Origin: WJMT01 sp964599635
GTDB taxonomy: Bacteria; Acidobacteriota; Aminicenantia; Aminicenantales; Aminicenantaceae
Assembly: GCA_964599635.1 (NCBI GenBank)
Contig: CAZRGM010000007.1
Span: 1-64,000 of the forward strand
DNA length: 64,000 nucleotides
Direction: 5' to 3'
The translations under genes were made by a program, and so were the position numbers. Numbering within the stretch: the first letter of the stretch is position 1; each line of letters opens with the position of its first letter. Of this stretch, positions 33,772 through 42,989 are shown piece by piece. Under the pieces are notes generated by a model that searched no databases, was not told the DNA's origin, and saw only the letters and a list, made by a program, of their open reading frames with translations.

Positions 33772-34596
33772 TTATTTCTCTTCATCTTTTGCTGAGACCA
33801 AAAATTTCCCGCAGTTCTCACATACATAAATATCATTGCTTCCTTCAATAGCGGAACTAATCCCTGTAGCAATATTTATATAACAACCCATACAGGTCCC
33901 ATCCTTAACTTCGGCCACAGCGAAGCCGTATCTTTTCATCAGTTTGTCAAATCGATCCAGCAGATCTTTATCCAACTCAGCTCTTATCAGTTCTGCCTGA
34001 TGCTGCAGTTCTTTTAATTCCTGGTTTTTTGCTTTCTTCTTTCTAAGTTCTATCTCCTGAAGCTTCCACAAAAGCCTTCCTCTATTCATGATTTTATCTT
34101 CCGTGGGCGGAAGTCGGAGCTCTATCTCAGAAAGAATTTTGTATAGCTCTTCAGCTGATTCAGCAGTAAAGAGCCTTTTCCTGAATTTATCACTGGATAA
34201 AAATTTGGCCAATCCTGCAAACAGATGATTGAAAAGGCCTGGAATAGTAGGATTCCATATGATAAGAATGACAAACCGTACTTTTTTCTTGTCAATAGCA
34301 TCAAAATCAATCCCATCTTTTAACCGTGCCACCACAACCGCAATATCTTCAATCCCGGTATTAAATCTTGCGTGAGGCAGGGCAATCTGGTGTCCGATTC
34401 CCGTGGACTCAAGGCGCTCTCGATCAACTATCCTGGTCAGGATAGGCTTCTTGTTCTTAATAAGCTTCTGCTTTTTAAGAACCTCCAGCAATTCTTCAAG
34501 AGCTTCTATCTTGTCTTGTACTTCCAGGTCTAATAGGATTTGAGAAGGTTTGAAATAATCTGAAAAATGTGAACGTTTCGACTTCATTATTTCCAT
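33772..34596 (-). CDS. PTS EIIA (fructose/nitrogen type) fused to coiled coil and zinc ribbon
   Basis: 274 residues in three parts. Residues ~15-155 are a PTS EIIA type-2 domain like PtsN, with the phosphorylatable His75 in GIGHQIALPHARFN. A charged coiled coil follows (about 170-230, ELKELQHQAELIRAELDK). The end is a C4 zinc ribbon with Cys235, Cys238, Cys259 and Cys262 (CMGC, CENCG), similar to that of the protein at 19827. Such a fusion suggests that phosphorylation state controls a nucleic-acid or protein contact made by the ribbon (inference). No EI, HPr or PTS permease is in the window. Confidence 0.82.
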   Translation of the reverse strand: MEIMKSKRSHFSDYFKPSQILLDLEVQDKIEALEELLEVLKKQKLIKNKKPILTRIVDRERLESTGIGHQIALPHARFNTGIEDIAVVVARLKDGIDFDAIDKKKVRFVILIIWNPTIPGLFNHLFAGLAKFLSSDKFRKRLFTAESAEELYKILSEIELRLPPTEDKIMNRGRLLWKLQEIELRKKKAKNQELKELQHQAELIRAELDKDLLDRFDKLMKRYGFAVAEVKDGTCMGCYINIATGISSAIEGSNDIYVCENCGKFLVSAKDEEK

Positions 34597-34674
34597 TTTG
34601 ATTTATTTTAACATAAAATCTCTCACCAGAAAAAGCAAAAAAAAACAAAGAGACCCATTCTCTCCTTTAATCAA

Positions 34675-36282
34675 TCATTTCCTTCTGAAAGAACTGGTTT
34701 CTTTAAATTGGGGCGTTTCATCCAAATGAGAAAGTATTTTTATGATTTCTCTAGCCCATTCCGTAATCTGAACAGTCCCTCTCAGATCCCAATCTTCCTC
34801 AAATTCATCAGTCACTTTATGATACTTGAACTCGCGGTACTCTTTTCCTTTCTTCTGAACATAATCTTTGTCTTTCCCTACAGAAGTGATCCCTTCATGA
34901 AGCCAGACAGCAGGAATGCCTGCCCTTGCAAAGCTCAATTGGTCTGAGCGGAAAAAATATCCCAATTCTCTATCCCTCTCTGGAATATAATCAAGACCTA
35001 AATTCTTAGCAGCCTGGGCACAAATCTCATTCATGTCGCTGTGTATGCCTCCAATGGTATAGACATCCCTGGTTCTTCCCCATACATTGGTCATCTCAAA
35101 ATTAAGATTGGCTAATACAAAAGAGGAAGGAAACGGAAGATGGCGAGCAAAATAATCAGACCCCAGAAGCCCCTCCTCCTCGGCAGTAACCGCAGCAAAA
35201 ACTAAATCCACATTCAACTTTTTTTGGGCCTGCGCATAGTAACGAGCCAAAGAAAGCATGGATGCGGAGGCAGAGCAATTATCCACAGCCCCATTAAATA
35301 TGATATCATCCTCCTCACTTTCCTTCTTCCCCAAATGATCATAATGAGCGGAAAGAATAACATAACGTCTCCCCTCTTTCCTATCTTTTCCTCTGAGAAT
35401 ACCAACGATATTTTCACTCTTGACAGAATGAAAGGCAGGTTTCTGCCTTACTCTAACATTGAGCCCCATAAAAATCGGTTCGAAATCCTTTTGGGAGGCA
35501 TTTTTGACCAGCTTCTCTCTCTCATATCCAGCCTCTTTGATGATTTTTTCTGCGGTTTCCTCATTGATCCAACCCTGGAAAAAAAGATTGTTTTTAACAT
35601 CTGGAAGAAAGAATGACTCTCCAGACCAAGAATTTTTCACCACTTCCCATCCATAAGCGGCTCCTTTTTCATTATGGATGATGAGAACACCTGTAGCCCC
35701 CAATTCTGATGCCTTTTCAAATTTGTATGTCCATCGTCCATAATAAGTCATGTTTTCCCCATCAAAAATTCCATTAGGATAATTTTCAGGCTCATTTATT
35801 TCTACTAACAATACTTTTCCTTTAAGATCAAATCCCTTTATATCATCCCACTCTCTTTCAGTGGCCTGAATAAGATAACCTCCATAAACAAGCTCTCCTT
35901 CAACACCCTCAGGACAATCTCTTCTTTCAGAAACCACCACAAATTCTTGATGAATCTCAGGAACTATAGAACCTCTGTCAGAAAATATTTCAATACTGGC
36001 ATGAGAGTCAGGGAGACTACCTACAAGATCGAACTTTTGACGGTAGCTGTCACCAAAAGCAGGTTCTAACCCTAACCTTCTGAAATGATTCTCCTGGTAC
36101 AACGCCGCAATAGCCAGGCCTTTTGAATCAACAGCTCTCCCCTCAAGAAGATCATCTGAAAGGAACCTGATATGCCCCTCTATTTCCTCTGGAGTGATAG
36201 GGTGTTCATCCTTCCTACCCTGACAGCTCCATAAGAAAACTAAAGAGATCCAAACCAAAATAAAAAACCTTGTTCCTTTCAT
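34675..36282 (-). CDS. M28-family zinc metallopeptidase lipoprotein with PA domain
   Basis: 535 residues. Signal peptide FFILVWISLVFLWSC with lipobox cysteine. A PA domain is inserted (GVEGELVYGGYLI ... GVLIIHNEKGAAYG). The catalytic domain has the M28 zinc residues in SAHYDHLG (His, Asp), GAVDNCSASASM (bridging Asp), TAEEEGLLGSDYFA (catalytic Glu, zinc Glu) and a final histidine in PAVWLHEG. Probably an aminopeptidase acting at the outer membrane or periplasm. It follows gntR by 4 bp, so it is in the pentose operon or its regulator's transcript. Confidence 0.85.
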   Translation of the reverse strand: MKGTRFFILVWISLVFLWSCQGRKDEHPITPEEIEGHIRFLSDDLLEGRAVDSKGLAIAALYQENHFRRLGLEPAFGDSYRQKFDLVGSLPDSHASIEIFSDRGSIVPEIHQEFVVVSERRDCPEGVEGELVYGGYLIQATEREWDDIKGFDLKGKVLLVEINEPENYPNGIFDGENMTYYGRWTYKFEKASELGATGVLIIHNEKGAAYGWEVVKNSWSGESFFLPDVKNNLFFQGWINEETAEKIIKEAGYEREKLVKNASQKDFEPIFMGLNVRVRQKPAFHSVKSENIVGILRGKDRKEGRRYVILSAHYDHLGKKESEEDDIIFNGAVDNCSASASMLSLARYYAQAQKKLNVDLVFAAVTAEEEGLLGSDYFARHLPFPSSFVLANLNFEMTNVWGRTRDVYTIGGIHSDMNEICAQAAKNLGLDYIPERDRELGYFFRSDQLSFARAGIPAVWLHEGITSVGKDKDYVQKKGKEYREFKYHKVTDEFEEDWDLRGTVQITEWAREIIKILSHLDETPQFKETSSFRRK

Positions 36283-36286
36283 TCAC

Positions 36287-37012
36287 TCACTCCTTTTTTA
36301 TAGAAATAACACGAACATCTCTCTTCTCATCATCTCGTTTGGGGCTTTCTGAATAATACTGGCGGATATACTTTTCCTGGACTTCAAAAGACCAATGGAC
36401 ATCACGGATAAAACCAGCTGCTTCTTGATACCTTTCCTTTTCCATCAGTTCTATAAACCTTTTATGCTCTTTGATCGAATTCTGTTCCCACTCCTTAATG
36501 TAACCTTCTCTTCTCGGAAAATCATAAAGCCTTTTTTTTAAAGTATCCGCTGTTCTTCTTAACATTTTATTTCCTGAAAGCTCAAGGTAAATATCATGAA
36601 ATAGGACATTTTTTTCATAATATGTATCAAAATCATCTCTTTTTATCGATTGTTCCATTTGGTCATTCAACTTCTTCATCTTATTAATTTCTCTTTTGCT
36701 GAAAAAAGAAGAAGCCGAAAGAATGGCTGTACTTTCAAGGGCGCCGAGAATCTGATAAAAGTCTTTGATGTCCTGGACTGTAAGTGTGTTCACGACCACT
36801 CTTCGCCGAGGTAGAATATGAACAAAACCTTCCATTTCAAGCCTGATCAATGCATCTCTAAGCGGTGTCTTGCTGATCCCTAATTTTTGGCAGCAAGCAT
36901 TCATGTCAATAATTGAACCTGGCCGCAGATCACCCACTTTCATTTGACGTCGGAGATATTCGTATACCTGATCTTTTAACGAAGCTAAGTTTAAAATAGG
37001 ATGTCTCTCCAT
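36287..37012 (-). CDS. GntR-family transcriptional regulator (FadR/FCD subgroup)
   Basis: 241 residues. The winged HTH covers residues ~10-75 (LKDQVYEYLRRQMKVGDLRPG, then LGISKTPLRDALIRLEMEGFV), and the helical FCD ligand domain follows with ILGALESTAILSAS and a metal-binding pattern (DFDTYYEKNVLFHDIYLELSGN). FCD regulators respond to sugar acids and similar metabolites. Located 77 bp after the isomerase gene of the pentose operon, it is the likely local regulator; I could not identify an operator. Confidence 0.88.
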   Translation of the reverse strand: MERHPILNLASLKDQVYEYLRRQMKVGDLRPGSIIDMNACCQKLGISKTPLRDALIRLEMEGFVHILPRRRVVVNTLTVQDIKDFYQILGALESTAILSASSFFSKREINKMKKLNDQMEQSIKRDDFDTYYEKNVLFHDIYLELSGNKMLRRTADTLKKRLYDFPRREGYIKEWEQNSIKEHKRFIELMEKERYQEAAGFIRDVHWSFEVQEKYIRQYYSESPKRDDEKRDVRVISIKKE

Positions 37013-37089
37013 TTGACTAAATTCTTTTTATCTTATTCTCTGCTTCTTTTCGTTCCAAGTTTCTCATTTTGCCTTTCTAGAAAATTCAA

Positions 37090-38571
37090 TCATAAGAATG
37101 GATTCTCGTTTTTATACAGCATGCCTTCAGGCTGATTGAATCCTATATCGCTGACTCCAAGCATTTTAACGGCTTCATACAAAATTTTACCTGTATGCTT
37201 AAAGGCCACAGCTGTATGGTGAGGAAACCTTTTTTCGATAAGCGCATATCTGTAAAATCTGGCCATTTCTTTGACTGCGAAAACCCCAATGCATCCGAAG
37301 GACTTAGGATCTATATCCAGAATTTCTCCTTCAGCAATATAACTCTTTAGAACCGAATCAGGTGTGGCCTGAAGCCTAAACAGGGTAACATCTCCTGGTT
37401 TTATTCTTCCCTCCAACGTCCCTCTGGTTATGTCCGGCTCTCTATCATTTTCGAGAAGGCGCTTCATGATAAGCTGGTATTTCATCCGAGGATCCATTAA
37501 ACAACAGGAAGCCGTGTTCCCACAATGAAAACCCATAAAAAGGTCATTTGTTTTATAATTTTTTGTTTCTTGACTATACTGATGATACAAATCCTCCGGT
37601 ACGGTATTATTTATGTCCAACAGAGCCGCAGGAAACTCTGTAGCACAGACGATCATAAACTCACTTAAGGCTCCATAAATATCAGTTTCACAAGCCACGG
37701 GGATTCCATTCGAAGCAAGTCTGGAATTCACATAACAGGGGACAAAACCAAAATAGCTCTCAAAGGCCGGCCAGCATTTATTGGCAAACACCCCATACTG
37801 ACTGGCTCCAAGATTGTCTTTGTAAAACTTCATGAGAGCCACTTCATACTGAGCCAATTTTTTCAGAAGATCAGGATACTGATTTCCTTCACCCAGCTCT
37901 CTTTCCATCTCTTCCCTAACTTGACTGATCTGAGGGCTTCCTTCAGCCTTGCAATAGATATCATAGAGATCCAGTTCACTATTCTCCATAACCTCCACTC
38001 CTAAATCATATAAACCTTTGATAGGAGCATTGCAGGCCAAAAAATCTTGAGGGCGAGGGCCGAATGAAAATATTTTAAGTCCCTTTATCCCAATGACAAC
38101 CCTTGCAATAGAAATAAAATCTTTGATCATATCTGCAATCTGCTCATCTGTACCGACAGGATAGTCGGGAATATAAGGATTTAAGTCTCTTAATCCCAGA
38201 CTATAAGAGGCACTGAGAAGTCCACAGTAGGCATCCCCCCTGTCCTGAATTAAGTTATTTTTTGATTCTTCTGCGGCCGCTGTAAACATACAAGGCCCTT
38301 CAAATTTTTGGGCAAGGAGTGTGCTAGGACCTTCTGGCCCAAAATTTCCTAAGTAAATAACAAGTGCATTGATATCTTTTTCTTGGATCTCTTTGAGTGC
38401 TTGGATCACATCATCTTCATTTTCAATAAGTGTATTTATTTTTACAATATTCATTCCCTTTTCTCTGCACTTTTTAACAACTCTTTCCTGTCTCTTTTTC
38501 GATAATTCGACAGGAAAACAGTCTCTGCTGACAGCACTAATCCCTAGTTTAATTTTAGGTATATTAATCAT
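37090..38571 (-). CDS. L-fucose/L-arabinose isomerase-family protein
   Basis: 493 residues from the ATG at 38571 (GGAGG eight bases upstream; the longer opening at 38604 overlaps araD more). Its start overlaps the araD stop by 8 bp. The protein matches the L-fucose isomerase family by overall layout: N-terminal NALVIYLGNFGPEGP, middle IPVACETDIYGALSEFM, C-terminal FHCGNTASCC. It is not a standard AraA. Sitting between araBD and gntR it probably supplies the isomerase step that feeds AraB, so it may act on L-arabinose or another pentose or deoxyhexose. Confidence 0.8.
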   Translation of the reverse strand: MINIPKIKLGISAVSRDCFPVELSKKRQERVVKKCREKGMNIVKINTLIENEDDVIQALKEIQEKDINALVIYLGNFGPEGPSTLLAQKFEGPCMFTAAAEESKNNLIQDRGDAYCGLLSASYSLGLRDLNPYIPDYPVGTDEQIADMIKDFISIARVVIGIKGLKIFSFGPRPQDFLACNAPIKGLYDLGVEVMENSELDLYDIYCKAEGSPQISQVREEMERELGEGNQYPDLLKKLAQYEVALMKFYKDNLGASQYGVFANKCWPAFESYFGFVPCYVNSRLASNGIPVACETDIYGALSEFMIVCATEFPAALLDINNTVPEDLYHQYSQETKNYKTNDLFMGFHCGNTASCCLMDPRMKYQLIMKRLLENDREPDITRGTLEGRIKPGDVTLFRLQATPDSVLKSYIAEGEILDIDPKSFGCIGVFAVKEMARFYRYALIEKRFPHHTAVAFKHTGKILYEAVKMLGVSDIGFNQPEGMLYKNENPFL

Positions 38572-39271
38572 CCTTCTGGCCTCCTTCTTGACCATAATAG
38601 GCATCAGGTCCGTGCTTCCTTGAGAAATGCTTTCTTAATATATAATCGGGAAGAAGTTTATTCCTTGTTTTGAGCCCCAATGTTCCCCATGCCATTTTGG
38701 CTGCTTTTTCCAGAGCTAAACTCACCTCAACGGCTTTATCCGGAGTTCTTCCCCAAACAAAAGGACCATGCCCAGCAACCAGCACGGCTGGAAGTTCTAA
38801 GGGATCCAAATCCCTGAAAGTCTCCACAATGACTTTACCGGTGTTTTTCTCATAATCTTTTTCAACTTCCTCCTGATTTAAAAACCTTGTGACAGGAATA
38901 TTTCCATTGAAATAATCAGCGTGTGTAGTGCCCAGACAAGGTATCTCTTTATTCGCCTGAGCAAACATTGAGGCATAGTCACTGTGGGTGTGGACAATGG
39001 AACAGACCCCATTAAAGGCTTTATAAAGCTCTATATGAGTGGGAGTATCTGAAGATGGCTTGAGATGGCCTTCAATGACAGTTCCTTTTAAATCCACCAC
39101 CACCATACTTTCCGGATTCATCTCTTCATAGGAAACACCGCTGGGTTTGATGACGATCAGATTCTCTTGAGGATCTAAAGCGCTGACATTCCCCCAGGTT
39201 AATGTGACGAGTTGATAGTCAATAATTTTAAGATTCGCTCGATAAACCTTTCCCTTTAATTCATCTAACAT
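38564..39271 (-). CDS. araD: L-ribulose-5-phosphate 4-epimerase (class II aldolase family)
   Basis: 235 residues from the ATG at 39271, preceded by GAGAGGGGAAG; an upstream opening at 39304 is not supported. Converts L-ribulose-5-phosphate to D-xylulose-5-phosphate. Key parts: TWGNVSALDP, IKPSGVSYEEM, SSDTPTHIELY, and zinc ligands in IVHTHSDYASMFA. The ATG lies inside the 3' end of araB (11-bp overlap), so translation is coupled. The related fuculose aldolase cannot be fully excluded, but the neighbouring ribulokinase supports AraD. Confidence 0.88.
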   Translation of the reverse strand: MLDELKGKVYRANLKIIDYQLVTLTWGNVSALDPQENLIVIKPSGVSYEEMNPESMVVVDLKGTVIEGHLKPSSDTPTHIELYKAFNGVCSIVHTHSDYASMFAQANKEIPCLGTTHADYFNGNIPVTRFLNQEEVEKDYEKNTGKVIVETFRDLDPLELPAVLVAGHGPFVWGRTPDKAVEVSLALEKAAKMAWGTLGLKTRNKLLPDYILRKHFSRKHGPDAYYGQEGGQKDD

Positions 39272-40970
39272 CTTCCCCTCTCCTCTGACTTTCGCGCAGA
39301 TCAATAAGATCCTTCATAATGTTATAGAGACTCCCTGTCCACTCTTCAGTCCCAAAAGCATCATGAAGTTTCTTATAAAGGGCATGCAATCTTTGGTAAA
39401 CCTTATAATGGTCAGGGTCTGGGTAGAAAATTTCTTTGATTCCTGTCATCTTCTCCTGAGCTTCTTCCACATTTTTATAACCGCTTTTCTCTTCCCCTGC
39501 TGCCACCGCACCAAAAATAGCTGCCCCTAACGCAGGGGTTTGATCGCTCCTCGATACCTTCATGGGGCGTCCTAAAATATCCGCATATATCTGCATCAAA
39601 AATGGACTTTTTGCCGCAAGCCCTCCACAATTTATGATATCTTTAATAGTTATGTCATATTCCTGAATACGGTTGATTATTGTAAGGGCCCCAAAAGCAG
39701 TGGATTCAATCAGAGCTCTGTATATTTCATGGGGCTGCGTGTGAAGGGTCTGGCCCACAAGAAGCCCGCTCAGTCTGACATCGACCAGAATCGTACGGTT
39801 CCCATTGTTCCAGTCTAAAGCAACCAGCCCATGTTCCCCAGGTTTCTGCAGGGAAGCTTTTTTATCAAGATTTTTAAATCTCTCATCAACGGTCTTTCCA
39901 TATCTATCTGAAACCAACTTTTCAACAAACCACAAAAAAATATCCCCTACCGCAGACTGTCCCGCCTCAATGCCATAATATCCAGGGATAACCGAGCTGT
40001 CTACAACCCCGCAGACTCCGGGGATATTGACAGGACCCTTCTTTTTTGAGCTGACAAGAATATCACATGTGCTGGTACCCAGTATTTTCACCAGCGTCCC
40101 TTCTTTAACTCCAGCTCCCACACCTCCCATATGAGCATCAAAGGCCCCCACAGCCACAGCGATTCCTTCTTTCAACCCAAGCCTTTGTGCCCATTCAGGG
40201 CACAGATATCCTGCAAGTTGATCCGATGGGTAAGCATGAACATACAGTCTCTCTCTCAGTTTAGAAAGCCCTGAGCCCAACGCTTCAAGGAAGTCCTCAT
40301 CAGGAAGCCCCCCCCACTCCTCACTATACATGGCTTTATGACCTGCCGCACAAACACTGCGCTTACTATGTTCCGGTCTTGTATCCCCCACTAAAATCGC
40401 AGGCAGGTAATCACATATTTCGATAAAACTATAAGCGGATTGAAAAACATCCGGAGCCACATTTTTACAGTGCAGAATCTTAGACCAAAACCATTCCGAT
40501 GAATAAATCCCCCCTATTTTCTCTAAATAGTGAGGCCTCATATGTCGGGCTGTTTCCGTAATCAGCCCAGCCTCATTATGACTGGAATGATCTTTCCACA
40601 GCCACACCATAGCATTCCTATTATTTTTAAATTCTTTAACTATTGAGAGAGGTACTCCCTGGGCGTTCACAGGCATGGGGCTGCTGCCTGTGGTGTCGAT
40701 CCCAATGCCTATAATCTGCTTAGCATCAAAATCAGGATCATTCTCTTTGGCCTTCTTAACAGCGGATCTTACAGATCTCTCCATCCCAATAAAATAATCT
40801 TCCGGGTTCTGTCTCGCTATATTCGGTTCTTTATCATCAATAAAGACTCCATCCACTCCGGATGGATAAGGAAAGACACTTGTCGCTACTTCTTTTCCAT
40901 TGAAAATATCCACAATCAAAGACCGGCATGAATTTGTTCCAAAATCTAATCCAAGAGAATACTTTCTCAT
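39261..40970 (-). CDS. araB: Ribulokinase
   Basis: 569-residue FGGY-family kinase that phosphorylates L-ribulose. The N-terminal phosphate-binding loop GLDFGTNSCRSLIVD, the GIDTTGSSPMPVN segment, the catalytic-base region VGAFDAHMGGVGAGV, and the C-terminal FGGY signature region GGLAAKSPFLMQIYADILGRPM are present. AAAGGAATACA precedes the ATG. First gene of the operon araB-araD-isomerase-gntR-M28; an inverted-repeat element (40999-41238) lies 28 bp upstream. Confidence 0.93.
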   Translation of the reverse strand: MRKYSLGLDFGTNSCRSLIVDIFNGKEVATSVFPYPSGVDGVFIDDKEPNIARQNPEDYFIGMERSVRSAVKKAKENDPDFDAKQIIGIGIDTTGSSPMPVNAQGVPLSIVKEFKNNRNAMVWLWKDHSSHNEAGLITETARHMRPHYLEKIGGIYSSEWFWSKILHCKNVAPDVFQSAYSFIEICDYLPAILVGDTRPEHSKRSVCAAGHKAMYSEEWGGLPDEDFLEALGSGLSKLRERLYVHAYPSDQLAGYLCPEWAQRLGLKEGIAVAVGAFDAHMGGVGAGVKEGTLVKILGTSTCDILVSSKKKGPVNIPGVCGVVDSSVIPGYYGIEAGQSAVGDIFLWFVEKLVSDRYGKTVDERFKNLDKKASLQKPGEHGLVALDWNNGNRTILVDVRLSGLLVGQTLHTQPHEIYRALIESTAFGALTIINRIQEYDITIKDIINCGGLAAKSPFLMQIYADILGRPMKVSRSDQTPALGAAIFGAVAAGEEKSGYKNVEEAQEKMTGIKEIFYPDPDHYKVYQRLHALYKKLHDAFGTEEWTGSLYNIMKDLIDLRESQRRGEDVR

Positions 40971-40998
40971 TGTATTCCTTTATAGACGAAGGGCTTCA

Positions 40999-41238
40999 CC
41001 TGAACACTTCATAAAAAAATGACGAACTAACCATTATTTTTTCATTTTCAGCGATCTGCAAGACTTTCTTAGAAAGAAGTAAATTAAAAATGGTAAACGG
41101 TGAATTGTATATTTTTATCTTCATTTTTCTTTCTATTTATCATTCACTCTTCACAATTAACCCTTCCTTAGTGAAAGACCACACCTTCATTCCTTGTGCC
41201 TCGCATCTGCAGCAGTCTTAACTCGTGAATAATTCAGG
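40999..41238. repeat. CCTGAA-family element (240 bp)
   Basis: Starts CCTGAACACTTCATAAAA and ends AACTCGTGAATAATTCAGG. Its interior is homologous over most of its length to the element at 42258-42435 in reverse orientation, with an extra ~60 bp. Flanks TTCA and TTTT do not match as a duplication. It separates araB from the plus-strand membrane protein gene. Confidence 0.8.
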
Positions 41239-41390
41239 TTTTATGATATAACCTTAATTTTATTTTAATAAGATAATATTTTATAAAGATTTATTCAACA
41301 ACTCTCTTAACCTAAGTAACTCGGATTGACTATTTTTCTTGAAAGACCTTGATATTTTTCCGTTAAAAATGTATTGAATAAAATTAATAT

Positions 41391-42092
41391 ATGAACCAAC
41401 TCAAAGATAAAAATATTCTCGGCATTAAAAATGAAAAGCTTACTTTTCTCTTTGGGATGATTCTTTTTTTTATAGAAATCATCATCATGATTGTGATCTT
41501 TATAACCAGACCTTCTCTCTTTCTAAAAATTATTTCTATGGCCACAGCTTTTCATCTCGGCGGAAGGCTGGCTATTATAGGGACAGGACTTGAACTCAAT
41601 TTCTCCGCCCCCGCCATCATCGCCGTCATACTCACATATCTAACAACATTCCTTCTCATTTGGCTTTCTGTCATCGGCTTTTTATGGGTTAAAGCAAAAA
41701 ATATCAAGGCTTTTAATAAATTTATCGAGACTCGAATGGAAAAAGCAAAAAAAAGAGCTAAAGTCATGAAAAAATGGAGTTGGATAGGTATTGTTATTTT
41801 CGTATGGATGCCTTTTCCTATGACAGGCGCTATCATGGGTTTTTTTATCGCTCGAGCTGAGGGATACAAATCCCTGACTTCAATAATGATGACCATTCCA
41901 TCCATGTGGGTTGGGGTGATTTGCTGGACCCTATGGTTTGATGATCTATACCGAATAATTGAAAGAATAGGCCCTCAATTAACGACTTATATGACTTTTT
42001 TATTGGTGGCTCTTCCTGTTATCTTCTATTTAACTAAGATGCTCATAAAAAAAATTATCTCATGGAATAAAACTGTCAAACATAAAATGTGA
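41391..42092 (+). CDS. Small multidrug export family membrane protein (COG2426-like)
   Basis: 233 residues with five or six membrane helices: LFGMILFFIEIIIMIVIFI, IIAVILTYLTTFLLIWLSV, then a basic loop (RMEKAKKRAKVMKK), and VWMPFPMTGAIMGFF. The last segment matches the conserved P-x-P-x-TGA stretch of the putative small multidrug export family. Function is assigned only by family name; the substrate is unknown. The gene is bracketed by two homologous inverted-repeat elements in opposite orientation. The ribosome-binding site is weak. Confidence 0.7.
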   Translation: MNQLKDKNILGIKNEKLTFLFGMILFFIEIIIMIVIFITRPSLFLKIISMATAFHLGGRLAIIGTGLELNFSAPAIIAVILTYLTTFLLIWLSVIGFLWVKAKNIKAFNKFIETRMEKAKKRAKVMKKWSWIGIVIFVWMPFPMTGAIMGFFIARAEGYKSLTSIMMTIPSMWVGVICWTLWFDDLYRIIERIGPQLTTYMTFLLVALPVIFYLTKMLIKKIISWNKTVKHKM

Positions 42093-42257
42093 AAATAATC
42101 ACTGCCCCTTCAACATTTGTCCTCAGGAACCTTGGGCTTGGAATCTCTCCATCAAGAATCACCGCACCCACTGCCATAAAAATAAATCGTCAATCCATCT
42201 TTCTATAAAAAAGTTTCTTTTTGTTTAAAAATGTTGCATAATTTGACAAACATTAAG

Positions 42258-42435
42258 ACTTGATTATTCACGAGTTAAGATTGCTGCAGATGCAAGGAAC
42301 AAGGCCTAAAGGTGCGGTCTTTCACCAAGGAAGGGTTAATTGTGAAGAGTGAATGGTAAATAGAAAGAAAAACTTGCAGATCGCTCGAAATGAAATAATC
42401 ATGGATAGTTCGCCATTTTTTATGAATAAGTCAGG
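42258..42435. repeat. CCTGAA-family element with duplication TAAG (178 bp)
   Basis: Left end ACTTGATTATTCACGAG, right end TATGAATAAGTCAGG, flanked by TAAG at 42254-42257 and 42436-42439. The interior (GTTAAGATTGCTGCAGATGC, GGAAGGGTTAATTGTGAAGA) matches the element at 40999 in inverse orientation. The 381-bp gap 42093-42473 otherwise holds no gene. Confidence 0.85.
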
Positions 42436-42473
42436 TAAGATAGTATAAATCCTAGTATAAAGGGAGATTGCAG

Positions 42474-42989
42474 ATGGATATAAAAGCCTTGTTTGATCTC
42501 AGCTACGGAGTTTATGTAGTGAGCTCAAAAAATCAGGGGAAATATAACGGCCAAATAGCTAATGCAGCCATCCAAGTCACCTCTGACCCCCCAAAAATTC
42601 TGGTGTGTCTCAATAAGAATAACTTAACCCATCAATACATAAAGAAAAGTAAAATCTTCTCAATTTCAATCTTAGAAAAAGAAACCCCGCTAAAATTTAT
42701 CGGCATATTCGGTTTTAGGTCTGGACGAGACTTCAATAAATTTAAAGAAGTGAGCTATCAAATAAGTGAACGAGGCACCCCTTATGTAACTGAAAATACT
42801 CTGGGCTATTTAGAATGTGAATTGACTGAGACATTAGATGTTGGAACTCATACTCTGTTTGTGGGAAAGCTGATTGAAGCAAAGAAATTAAAACAGGGGG
42901 AACCCCTCACCTATGCCCAGTACCACGAAATCAAAAAAGGGAAAACTCCTAAAAATGCTCCCACTTATGTTAACCTGACCCATTCATAA
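42474..42989 (+). CDS. Flavin reductase-like FMN-binding protein
   Basis: 171 residues from the ATG at 42474 (AAGGGAG seven bases upstream; a TTG at 42468 is in frame). The split-barrel flavin reductase fold is seen in LSYGVYVVSSKNQGKYNGQIANAAIQVT, PPKILVCLNK and FSISILEKETPLKFIGIFGF. Proteins of this type transfer electrons with FMN and in anaerobes occur with rubredoxin. The end of the gene (from NLTHS through the TAA) lies inside the repeat element at 42975. Rubredoxin follows 177 bp later on the same strand. Confidence 0.83.
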   Translation: MDIKALFDLSYGVYVVSSKNQGKYNGQIANAAIQVTSDPPKILVCLNKNNLTHQYIKKSKIFSISILEKETPLKFIGIFGFRSGRDFNKFKEVSYQISERGTPYVTENTLGYLECELTETLDVGTHTLFVGKLIEAKKLKQGEPLTYAQYHEIKKGKTPKNAPTYVNLTHS

